In this document: positions 18,811 through 27,601 of the stretch, piece by piece | How positions within the stretch are numbered: the stretch's first letter is position 1 | How the letters are laid out: each line of letters begins with the position of its first letter | DNA from: Zygnema cylindricum | Taxonomy: Eukaryota > Streptophyta > Zygnematophyceae > Zygnematales > Zygnemataceae | Direction of reading: 5' to 3' | DNA: 30,457 bases | Assembly: GCA_037447655.1 (NCBI GenBank) | Contig: JBBHKE010001194.1 | Span: 64,001-94,457, forward strand | The notes under the pieces: model-generated | Told to the model about the DNA's origin: nothing | Databases searched by the model: none | Seen by the model: the letters and a program-made list of their open reading frames with translations, nothing else | Made by a program: the position numbers and the translations under genes

Positions 18811-20681
18811 TATATACACACATATATACATAAATATGCATAAATATGTATATAACCTGTTTCTGAACATTCTTCCTAGCGCCAAAGGTTCTTCCTAACC
18901 CCAATCCCAGAAAAACATATGGTGACCTCCAAATCTTCTTGCCCACCTTGTATAGAGGCCTGTACGGAGGCCAGCGGAGCGGAAAATGGAAGCCAGAAAA
19001 GTTGCTGTTGATCCTTTGCCTTTACTGCCTGCCACGTGGACAACCTGGAGGAAAAAACAAAGGAAAGGTATCAGCAAAACCTCCTGTTACTTGTACCTTT
19101 CCTCCGTTGCTTCACCTGCTCTGTACTTTCCTTTCTGTTACATTTCGTTTTTATCCTCGAGAAGCAGAAAACGTAAATTTCGATAAAAAGAAGAGTACAG
19201 CTACTAAAGGAACTTTGAATTGAAAAAAACAAGCTTATATTGTAAAAATCCTCCAGAAGCGGCAGTCAAAATCAATGAAAAGAAGACTAAAAAGACTAAT
19301 AAAAGACATGAAGTTGAAAGAACAGAAAGGAAAGAGAAAAAAAAAAAAAACTCTGACAGCTAGAAATTGCAACAGGGCTGATTTGGGAGTCCCATTATTC
19401 ATCAATAGTCTTATTTTAAGATTATATACTGTGACAGAAACACAGAAACGTTCAGTAAGACAAGAATACTAATTCAGGTCAAGTTTCCCACACTAATTCC
19501 TATTTTTGATCACACAAATGTTTTGCTTAAAAACGAGGAGCATAACAATGCATAGGTACATGTTTTTGCCTTAGTCTCTTCGACTTTTTGTGTTTTTTGC
19601 GTTGTTATTGACACACCTTAATAAGAAGGAGGATCTCTCTCTCTCTCTCTTTTTATCTCCTTAATAAAAAGGAGATTCTTGAGGAACCAGCCTCACAGCC
19701 CATCGCTATTTTAGTTAGTGAAATATTACTAGGAAAGACGTACTAGAATTAGCTACACCAATTATGTTTTGCCACGTGGCTCATTGTGGTGCACTTAACT
19801 AAAAAGTGTTATCGACACTAATTCATGATTTCGGGTCAAAAAACTCTCACACACACACACACACACACACACTAATTAGAGTGGTTAACTCCATTAGCAA
19901 TCTAAGGTGTAGAGGAGAGGTTACCATACACTCCAAATTAAAGCCATAAAATGCAAAATACTATGGAATTCATATTTGTGATTACCGCGAATAATACGTG
20001 TATTAACGATTGAAATACGCGTGGAATAAGGCATAACCACATGTAGTGTTTCCATCAGTTTTTGCACAAAACAATAGGAAAATAGGAAAATATAGTCCAA
20101 AATGCTGACCTAGGGATGTCAATTCATGGTAGGCCAAGAGTTGGCCAAAGAGAGATTTCCTATTTGTCGCATTCGGTCGACAAACCCTAAAAGGACGGCT
20201 TTAAACTGTTTCGTAAAAAAAAAAAAAAAAAAAAAAAAAGTATGACAAAGCTATTCACAATGTGGTACAAATGCCTCAAACGTTCCTCCCTCCCTCTCCC
20301 TCTCCCTCCCTCCCTCCCTCTCCCTCTCCCTCTCTCTCCCTCTCCCTCTCTGTCCGTCTCCTTCCCACACTTCTTGCCACTGCAATGCCACATTCGTCGT
20401 CTTCCTAAACGCGCCTGTCCTTTTTTTTTGTCTTTCTCTCTCCCACTGACCTTGTAGTCCGTACAGGGATCTCCCAGGCGCGTCACTAATCTGTGCATGC
20501 GGCCGAGATCCATTCCGCGAGCGCCACGTGGCAAGCCCTGGGCCTCGTGATTGGGCAGCCGCGCCAGAAATTTCTCCGTGCGCGATAACGACGCGTAGAG
20601 TCGCGCGGTGCTTGCCACGTGGCTCGGGGTTTGACGTCGTATCGCAGTCAAGGCAGTCAACGCCGTCACGAGGCGGCCCAT
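12810..20681 (-). CDS. folC/FPGS: Folylpolyglutamate synthase (FolC/FPGS family), 10 exons, 570 aa
   Basis: Exons on the minus strand: 20681-20451, 19044-18947, 17976-17829, 17347-17285, 16459-16298, 15817-15548, 14979-14880, 14633-14502, 14183-14052, 13186-12810; every junction phase fits. The enzyme adds glutamates to folates using ATP; bacterial-type members may also make dihydrofolate, and I cannot tell which here. Motifs in order: [16 protein letters not shown] (P-loop, 78-93), GLYTSPHV (106-113), [11 protein letters not shown] (181-191), [14 protein letters not shown] (203-216), KAGILK (225-230, first Lys the usual carbamylated residue), [10 protein letters not shown] (335-344), LPGRFQ (375-380), VLDGAHT (398-404), [10 protein letters not shown], and TGSLHLVGG near the C-terminus. 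Residue 209 is Glu where the family usually has Asp. Residues 1-35 lack acidic residues and are rich in Arg, Thr, Ser and Ala, suggesting an organelle transit peptide. Intron 7 is GC-AG. An EDK microsatellite lies inside exon 10. Confidence 0.93.
12906..12975 (-). repeat. Coding microsatellite (EDK)n in FolC exon 10
   Basis: Repeated TCCTCTTTA on the plus strand encodes alternating EDKEDR at residues about 517-538, just before the conserved C-terminal [13 protein letters not shown]. Most FolC proteins have no such charged insert here. The same tract is hugely expanded in the 6103-7484 pseudogene. Confidence 0.85.
13160..13695 (-). repeat. Ladder of degenerate copies of a FolC 3' splice site
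   Basis: The true acceptor and exon start (CCAG|ATGCTCGCCCGAGTC, exon from 13186) recur upstream in the intron at 13339 (ACAG|ATGTTCGCCCGAGTC). Weaker recurrences carry the core ACTCGGG or ACTTAGGG near 13484, 13571 and 13675, and each is preceded on the sense strand by a T-rich tract. The first two copies are exactly 153 bases apart and the interval is open in frame. Confidence 0.75.
14878..14886 (-). other. GC-AG splice donor of FolC intron 7
   Basis: Sense-strand GAACGAG|GCAAGTT has a GC instead of GT at the intron start, with otherwise perfect donor consensus (AG|GCAAGT). Using it restores the protein sequence [12 protein letters not shown] across the junction in correct phase with the acceptor at 14634. 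No nearby GT donor does this. Confidence 0.75.
15853..16170. repeat. Cluster of simple repeats in FolC intron 5
   Basis: (CT)n runs at 15853-15893, (GGGGGA)n near 15975-16005, and a degenerate hexamer GACAGG/GACAGA array covers about 16030-16170. All lie between exons 5 and 6 of FolC. Proline/cysteine-rich and glycine/glutamine-rich frames over them are repeat translation. Confidence 0.85.
16479..16925. repeat. Repeated blocks in FolC intron 4
   Basis: ATTTAGTGAGGATAA occurs at 16481 and again at 16608, 127 bases apart. The first copy is about 25 bases from the exon 5 acceptor and overlaps its likely branch region (TCACTAAAT on the sense strand). A second pair links TTTCTCAACCTGTTC...GGGATATAGATGATAA (about 16530-16578) with a diverged copy at about 16868-16918. 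Confidence 0.6.
17340..17404 (-). repeat. 51-bp tandem duplication of the FolC exon 4 splice acceptor
   Basis: GTCAGAACCTGCAG on the plus strand appears at 17340 and again at 17391. On the sense strand each copy reads CTGCAG|GTTCTGACTGCC, the acceptor plus the first exon bases. The two candidate exon starts are 17347 and 17398, exactly 51 bases apart. The block between is open ([17 protein letters not shown]), so use of the distal acceptor would add 17 residues. Confidence 0.85.
17992..18070 (-). repeat. 12-bp repeat forming the pyrimidine tract before FolC exon 3
   Basis: GAGAGGACGAGG units (about six, plus strand) sit just upstream of the exon 3 acceptor at 17977. On the sense strand they form an oversized CCTCGTCCTCTC polypyrimidine tract. 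Arginine/glutamate-rich and serine/proline-rich frames here are repeat translation. Confidence 0.8.
18535..18835. repeat. (TA)n / (TATATG)n microsatellite in FolC intron 2
   Basis: About 300 bases of alternating TATA with interspersed TATGTGTATA. The four isoleucine/tyrosine frames over it on both strands are not genes. It is self-complementary and may extrude hairpins. Confidence 0.95.
19757..19912. mobile_element. Possible degenerate TA-flanked element in FolC intron 1
   Basis: The right end, complemented, reads CACCTTAGATTGCTAATGG next to TA and resembles the CACC(G/T)TGAATCGTTATTAG family end in 15 of 21 positions. The left end CACCAATTATG shares only the first bases. Inside are AGTGTTATCGACACTAAT, also seen in similar form at 15433 and 26171, and an (AC)n run at 19850-19872. 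Confidence 0.3.
20222..20352. repeat. Poly-A run and (CTCCCT)n tract in FolC intron 1
   Basis: A run of about 25 A residues ends near 20239, and CCCTCCCT/CTCCCTCTC repeats fill 20284-20352. Both are inside the first intron of FolC. Confidence 0.8.
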
Positions 20682-21852
20682 GCCGACGAACGTCCGTTTG
20701 ACACGTGGACTTTGCTGACGCGCGCACTAAAACTTCTTATGGACGCATTTTGACTTTTTCTGGCGAGTAAAATTCTTAGAAAGTTGGAGATGGCGACGAA
20801 GTGACGACGTTCGCTCGATTCCGTACGGTTTTTTAAAAACGAATAGTTGAGATTCCCTCAAAGTTAACGGTGATTAGCTGTCGTCAAAACGCGCCTCAGT
20901 TTTGAGGCGGCCGCTCATCGGATAATTGCGTGCACTCTTGCAGTATTTAACTATTTATTGATCAGAAACGTGTCCAGCTTTTCATTCCATACGAGTTATG
21001 AATCGTACGATTTCCGCAAACGTGCGACCTGAAATCGCGATGAATCACAGTGCTGCAAGCGGCCGACTGAAAATTGACTTGCGCGTTGACATTTTCTTGT
21101 CACCATTAGGTTTGCCGCAAAATTTCAACTATCCGTACGATATCTTAGGTACGTAGGATTTTAGCCGTACGCCAACCATCTTAAAATTGTGTACCGTACG
21201 CCGGAAACGGTGTGAATTTCGTCCATGGTCGGCCAATTACAGTACAGTTCCGAAAATACGGTCTCCGGAAGTCCGAGTAGCGTGTCCCGGATTCTATGCT
21301 TGTACGTCCAGTCCTTGTAGCTGGCTGCCGTACATTCCTACAGGCAGTCCGTACATTTATAAAAACGAATCAACCAATCAGACAGTAGCATTACCAAGTG
21401 GTACCACTGGCCGTACGGCACTCCACTTCCTCCTGCCTTCCTTCCAGGAGGCTGCAGTCAGCAAGCCATGGCTGCTATGCTGGACACTCTTCACTTCTGC
21501 ACTCTCTCCTCCTCGGCCTTAAGGAAGGCAAACTTACAGCTATTTTCCTATTTTTCCTGTAAATGGCTCTTAATAAGCTCGGAATATTCTTGTTAACAGG
21601 ACAAAATTAAGCTCCAAATGATTCTATCAACTTTTCCTTTTGAAAAATCTTAGCTTTGTTTGGATGTATGATGCTTTTACTCCATATGTTTCAGCAAGTG
21701 AAATTGATTTGCCCTTGGCATACTCATTCTAGTTACTATTCTTTACTGTTTCAAACCTTCCATCTTTTTTTACCGTCGCTTGCCCTAATTTCCATTAACC
21801 TAATTTTGATTTCTCGTCCTCTTATTAAAACATACCAGACTTCCTCCTTACT
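20682..21852. other. Divergent intergenic region between FolC and the CNNM-like gene
   Basis: FolC is transcribed leftwards from here and the CNNM-like gene rightwards, so both promoters should lie within about 1.17 kb. Repeated CCACGTGGC-like E-box sequences occur at 20613-20621 and 20525 (inside or near FolC exon 1), and TGACACGTGG at 20699. The region 20998-21420 is rich in GTACG words. A stop-free plus frame at 21187-21522 (ACPGFYACTSSPC, NESTNQT) has no ATG and no good donor; it could be an upstream exon of the CNNM-like gene but I cannot support it. Confidence 0.4.
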
Positions 21853-24800
21853 ATGGGCTTGGCTTCATGTCTAACATCCTGTCTCTCAACCCAAGGTCGG
21901 TTGACAGACTCTTGTATTGCAAAATGTAATAGTGATAATGGCTGGTCAAGTCCTTTAAATACAACAGAAAAAGTCGTTTATAGTGTGGCAACTGCACTTT
22001 TGGTACTTCTGACAACTGTCATCGCCTGTATGATGGGAAGCACGTTGGGGATTGACATGGCGACTCTTCAGGTAAATTCTCCTTTTCTTTTACTGCTTCG
22101 TGACTGGAGGGAGAGAGGAGGGGGAGAGGGAGAGAGAGAGAGATAGAGAGAGGAGAGGGAGAGGGAGTAGAGAGGGAGGGAGAGGAGAAGGAGAGGGAGT
22201 AGAGAAGGAGAGAGAGGAGAGGGAGAGGGAGTAGGGAGGGAGAGGGGTTAGAGAGAGAGAGGGAGAGAGAATGAGAGGGAGATAGGGAGGGAGGGAGGGA
22301 GTGAGAGAGGGAAGGAGGGAGGGAGGGAGTGAGAGAGGGAGAGAGAGACAGAGGGACAGAGAGCAGGGGAGAGAGAGAGGGAGGGAGAAAATTCTCCTTT
22401 TCTTTTACTGCTTTGTGACTGCGACTCTTAGAATGACTGTAAATTTCTCCGTTTTTGAAGCTCCACAGGTTGTTTTGTGTGCGAGATGCGGTGTTGAGTC
22501 CCTTGGCTATTATTATTATTTTTTATCTTTTTTCCGTATTTGATCGCTGATGTTTATGATCGATCAATTGACGAACACGGAATTAGTCTATTGCGCGGGA
22601 TTAATCAAATTATTGTACTAAGTATTGGAAACGGCAATGAGCCATTTGAAAATGTTTCGACACAGAATTTATTTGTAATCTAAAATTTTGACAATTAATT
22701 TTTGTCCAAACACAAGTAATACAAAATTCATTATCCAGTGTTTTTGTCGCGGATTATGTCGTACATCATGTAATCTCACGTAATGTTATTTGACGAATCA
22801 GGTTTGCATCTCAATTCCAAGAAAACAAAGAAGCAATGTATACTGTAAGACAATTACTTAGTTATACTCAAAAAGGTTATGTTTAGCAATTTGTAATTGC
22901 TATGAAGAAATGTTGTAGAATTCTAGTGGAGTTGAATCATTATTGTTTCACTATTGATATTACTTTTACTTTTGGTATTATTGGTATTGGTTATAATATA
23001 ACGGTATTATGTCTACTTTTGTGCGACCGACTGTTGGTATACTCTCGTTTCCCACCTGATTTGAAGTGCCTTTGGAGTATTTTGCAGGCTGGCATGCAAG
23101 GTAACGATCCAGGAGTTCGTCGAAAGGTGTGTTTTTGTATACTCCTAATCACCACTTGCCCTTGTTATGATCCACACTAAATCTATCCGTTCTTTTGTTG
23201 GTCCGTGTCCAAGTATTTCTTAATTTGGTGACAATAACCCTGTTCATGCTATGTTGTTGCAAACATTTTGTGCTGTTCATTTATCAAGTTGTAGAGAATT
23301 GGAATTCGAGGAAATTGACTCGAAATTTCGTTTTTTTTTGTTGTTTAACATTTTTTTATTAAGTTCCCCTCTCTGCTTTATTAGGCTTTTATTGCAATAT
23401 AGAACCAAATATTAATGTGGTGTATTCTTTCAGCTTGACAGTGGCCACAATAGTGCAGAGATGGAGAGAGGGAGAGAGGGGGGGAGGGGGGGAGGGAGGG
23501 AGAGGGGAAGAGAGGGGGAGGAAGGGGGGGAAGGGAGGGAGGGAGACAGGGGGGGAGGGGGAGGAAGGGGGGAGGGGGAGGGGGAGGGGGGGGGGGGGGG
23601 GGGGGGAGGGGGAGAGAAATTCTGATTGTTTTGAGTCTTTTCCGTCCACTCATGTCATTAATCAACTTTGGTGCCCTTGGATTATCATTTACCCTCCACG
23701 TTATAATCTCATTTTCACTATATTGAGTCTCTCATAGCTGTCTCCTTGACATATTGTTTTATCACTGCAGTCGAGGCGTGTGGTTCGGCTGCGAAGCATT
23801 GGCGGCAGTTTGCTGTTTTCTGCTCTTCTTGTGACAACTGTCGCGACACATGTCGCCGTGGCGGTGCTTCTAACAAGTAGGCTTGCTGTGGCTGACTGCT
23901 CCTTTTTGTTTTTCTTGTTTTTTTAATAAATAATGATCGGTGCACAAACTTCACTGTTAAGTCTTACGGCGACATGTGACTCAGAGCTATATTTCTAAGC
24001 AATTGTCGATAATGAAACTGTTTTTTTTTTCATATGATTGGTTGCTGGTTAGAAGGAGAGTCTGGTCAAACTTGTGACTATCATCTTCTTTAACGGCTCG
24101 TTAATGGTAGCTGTTAGATTAAAACAAGGCAAGGCATTCAAAATGTTGAAAAAACGGTTTTTTGCGTTTTTTTGTTTATTTTATGTTTTTTTTGCGGTTT
24201 TTTTGGCATTCTCTCAGTGATGCCGCTCTGAACCATAGTCGAGAAGAAATAGACTTTCTGCCTGTGTAAAACAGCTTCTGAAACTGCTTCATACAGTAAA
24301 ATGTTTTGTTGTTTTTTTTTTTTTTTGACGGAAAGCATAACTGAAATCATTTGTCAATTATTAAGTGCTAACATTTTGTTGGTTCGAATTGCTGGTCACT
24401 ATTTTCCCTCAAAGTTTTTCAAAAACAACTTGTTTGTTTACCACTGTTGTATAAAAGGAAAATAACCTTTCCTATCTGTTTCATCTATATCCAGGCATTA
24501 AAAAACATAATTTGTATATTGGCAGATAAGACGTCCTTGTGTTTTCAAATTGTGTTTTGTTTTTCTTTCTTTTCTTTTGGTATTTTGTGGACATTCTTCA
24601 CTCTTGTAGATACTGTTTTTGTAATCTTGTTTTCTTGTAAATGTGTATTAAGTTAGGAACTGAATATGGTGAGGAAGTTTGGAGTTTTGCAGAGCTTTTG
24701 GGAGCTATTGGTGGCCTTTTTGTAGCCTTTGCTCTCATCCTTGTTTTTGCTGAAATTCTACCACCTGCATTCTGCTCCACACAGTGAGTCTCTCTCTCCC

Positions 24801-27601
24801 TCTCCCTCTCCCTCTCCCTCTCCCTCTCCCTCTCCCTCTAGTTCTCTAGTTTTTTATTGCATAAAGTTATTTTGTTAACTTTGAGGAGAGTGAGGAGAAG
24901 AGCTTTCCTAAACAGTCTCAATGCAGGCTATTTTTATCTCTGCACCCAATTCTACTTTTTATATCACATGCTCCACTCATTTTGTCTTTAAGCCTGGCAA
25001 AATTGATCCTCAAAACGTTTAAACCCATATGAGACCTAAACTTGAAGTTATTCGTGCAGTCATAGGAAGCAAACAAAGCTCATACTCTTCTGATTATTAA
25101 TTCTGGAATTATGCTTGATACTTATGATCATATTGTTATTATTATGATTGACAGTGCTTTGGAAATTGCTTGGAGCACTGCTTGGCTCGCTTCAGTTCTC
25201 CTTATCCTCCTTTTCCCTGTAGCCTGGCCTGTCAGTATTTTGCTCGACCGACTCATTGTCCATGAGAAGACCCAAAGTACTTTGGTAATTCCATTTTCCC
25301 TTATCTTTTGTTCTGGGTTTTAATTTCCCTCCTCTTTCTTTTCTCGCTGAATTGTTTCCCGTTTTCTTTTTTGGCAGTGCTCGATTGTTAGTTGTAGTTA
25401 AAAAAAAACAAGGAAATAAGTAAAGGTCTCAATGATTGCTTTTTTGTTTCTGTTTTTGTTTTTGTTCTTCCTCAAAGTCGAAATGGCATTTTAAATCGAG
25501 GAGGATCATATCTCAGTATTGGATTAGCACAAGCTTGTCAATTAAAGATGACCTTAGATAGGCTCATGTTTTTGACGATTTAATTTTGACGATTTAAATT
25601 ACTTTATGAGAGGGATTTCCTAAACGGTGTGTGTTTGTTTATATGCAGGCAAGATGGTGTTTTCCGTGCTTTAAAGGCTTAAGGCAGAGCCCTTCCCAGG
25701 AAACCCTCTCTCCTCCGTATATGCCTGACACCACAACTAACTCCGAGGATGATCAGGATACTTACACCAGTGCTCCGCATGGAGGTTAGGTCTCTTTTCT
25801 CTCCTTCCTCTCCTTCCTCCCTTAAGCAAATTTAATTGATCTCTCTCATCTTTCTATCGCCATCATCCTCGTTGTTCGATTTTTTTTTTTTTTTTTTGTT
25901 TTCATTTCTGTTTTCATTTCGTTTCCGTTTTCTTTTCTTCCCCTCTCCCTCCCCCTTCCCCTTCCCCTTCCCCTTCCCCTTCCCTTTTGCCTTCCCCTTT
26001 TTCTCCTCACTTGCTCTCTTTTGGTAGTCCTCTCATAGCTTGCTGATGGGTGTTTCCCTTCTTTTGTTCTTCTGTTCTGCTTACATTTTTTGCTTTTTGT
26101 GTCTTTTTATAAGCTCAACTACACCTTGAATCGTTATTAGAGTAAAGAAATTATTAGCGGGTTTATTTTAGTGTTATTACTTCTAATGCAGTTCCCGAAA
26201 ATGACGTGGTTGTTTTTTAACCGTTGAAAGAATGAGCAGTAAGAAAAAAAACCAAATTTGTATTGTTAATGCTGTTTTCTGTCCGGAGGTCCAGAAAAAC
26301 AGGCACCAAATTAGTGTTACTTCGCTAATAACAACTTATGGGGTACCTTACTTCGACCAGGTTCTGGAAAACTCACACTTGTCCTTCTTCTAAACACCTT
26401 TCTTTGACCAGGTTCTGGGAAACTGACATCTGGTGGAACGCCAAGCCTTCCCTCCACTACCTCTCCTATGGGAGGATACCTCCAACAACAAGTAGAGAGG
26501 GCAACCTTAGCCTCCAGTGGGAAGAGTCAGTCCACTTCCAGCACTCCTCCTCCTATTGCTCAGGTCGTAGACCCGGGCCCTTACCCTCCTGATATCGGCA
26601 ATAATCCCCCAATTGCATCATCCTCATTGGTCGATGATTCTAGACGCGACGATCCTCACGAGATGACTTTTAAAGACTTGGTCGATCCCGGCGAGCTCCA
26701 ACAGTCGAGACCTGTCCAGGTGTCGCCCACCCATTGGGAGACTCGTCGAGGTCGAGACGAAACCAGCGAGTCAAGTTCTCAGTCTCAGGCTCTCTCTCAT
26801 CAGTCGCGTCGCACCTCGGCGATCGCTACGAGTAGTGCCTCGACAGATTCTACCATTTCCGGAGAGAGAGGGGAGAGAGTATCGAGTCGAGAGGGCGTGG
26901 TCGTGGCAGGTGGCAATCGAGCGTCCCGCCAACGGTCAACAGATCGGAGGACAGCTGCTTCGGCCGTCACGTCACGCCAGGTGGCAGCAGCAATGGAACA
27001 GAGGGCCGTTATGGAAAGTCAAACTCCCACGGTTTCGTCTGAGAGGTCAGGACAGGTGGCGATCGACCAGAGGGCGACCAGTCAGAGACCTCCGGGGGAC
27101 AGGTCTCCTCAGGTGAGCGTGGTAGAAAGAAAAGTGTCTGGTGAGAGCAGTGGAGGAGGAGGAGGAGGAGAGGGAACGGCGTCTCGATTGACCCGACCTG
27201 TGGGAGTTTTGGAGAGAAGGATATCTGGTGACAGCTTAGGGCAACTTTCACCTCAACAAATAGGAGGGACGGGGGAGAGAGTGGAGAAGGGTGAGGCTAG
27301 AGGAGGAAAATTGCGAGGTATCGGTTTGGAATGGCAAAACCTCAGGATTAGGAATGAGGTCGGGGAAGGAGGAGCATCGAGTAAAGCAACAAGTGAAATG
27401 AAGAGGTTTGATAGGCCGGAGAGAGAAGCATTAATGGAAGAAGAGAGAAATCTCGCGTCAAATGAGAGTGAGAAATCGAAATTATTATCACCAGAGGAGC
27501 AAAATACACAATCGGGAATGGGAAGGTCATTGAGGAGAAGTCCTCCAAGGTCGAGTCCTGGTTCAGATGGAGGACTTCCTAGAAGTAAATCCGGGCTTTG
27601 A
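21853..27601 (+). CDS. DUF21/CNNM-type membrane protein with a disordered tail and no CBS pair (7 exons, 648 aa)
   Basis: Exons 21853-22071, 23088-23126, 23771-23876, 24657-24783, 25155-25284, 25649-25784 and 26412-27601, with all phases consistent. The CNNM/DUF21 fold is recognisable: helix 1 (41-61) then MMGSTLGIDMATLQ, RRKSRRVVRLRSIGGSLLFSALL (quoted in part; helix 97-119), helix 3 (133-152) running into FAEILPPAFCS (152-162; the family has FGEIIPxxICS), then helix 168-194 with LLFPVAWPVSILLD. Family members act in magnesium or other divalent-cation transport or homeostasis. Cys 6, 10, 21, 25 and an NTT site precede helix 1, suggesting an extracellular N-terminus. WCFPCFKG (210-217) could be palmitoylated. 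The final 395 residues are Ser/Arg/Gly-rich with RKVSGES and RRISGDS phosphosite-like motifs and no CBS domains. An acceptor-like CCAG just before the ATG leaves room for an upstream exon. Confidence 0.82.
22074..22421 (+). repeat. Purine tract bracketed by 33-bp direct repeats in CNNM-like intron 1
   Basis: AAATTCTCCTTTTCTTTTAC + TGCTTCGTGACTG at 22074-22106 recurs at 22389-22421 with one change (C to T). Between them are about 280 bases of GGGAGAGAGAGGGAG purine repeat. The first copy begins right after the intron donor. Confidence 0.9.
23458..23618 (+). repeat. G-rich tract with a G run of about 20
   Basis: GGGGGAGG-type repeat with many G runs of four or more, ending in an uninterrupted run of about 20 G near 23586-23606. 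Strong G-quadruplex potential on the sense strand of CNNM-like intron 2. Confidence 0.9.
24786..24840 (+). repeat. (CTCCCT)n hexamer array
   Basis: About eight CCCTCT units start a few bases after the exon 4 donor (GTGAGTC) of the CNNM-like gene. Confidence 0.9.
25938..25988 (+). repeat. (CCCCTT)n hexamer array
   Basis: About six CCCCTT units within intron 6 of the CNNM-like gene, in a wider pyrimidine-rich stretch from 25800. Confidence 0.9.
26122..26343. mobile_element. Third copy of the TA-flanked element family, 222 bp
   Basis: The left end CACCTTGAATCGTTATTAG matches the 6195-6730 element. The complemented right end CCCCATAAGTTGTTATTAG matches it in 14 of 19 positions. TA flanks both ends (26120-26121, 26344-26345). 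It lies in intron 6 of the CNNM-like gene, ending 16 bases before a duplicated splice acceptor. Confidence 0.6.
26351..26425 (+). repeat. 51-bp tandem duplication of a CNNM-like splice acceptor
   Basis: CGACCAG|GTTCTGGAAAACT (exon start 26361) and TGACCAG|GTTCTGGGAAACT (exon start 26412) are 51 bases apart. Only the second leads into the long final exon; the first meets TGA at the end of its block. The block is also a GT...AG unit. Confidence 0.85.

Noticed and set aside
18434-18946. Isoleucine/tyrosine frames on both strands
   Set aside because: TA microsatellite inside FolC intron 2.
20998-21162. 54-codon ATG frame in the FolC/CNNM-like intergenic region
   Set aside because: Short, GTACG-rich like neighbouring noncoding DNA. 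A donor-like GTACGT near its end is not enough to call an exon.
26835-27116. 93-codon frame and the minus-strand 27009-27251 frame
   Set aside because: Shadows of the long final exon of the CNNM-like gene.
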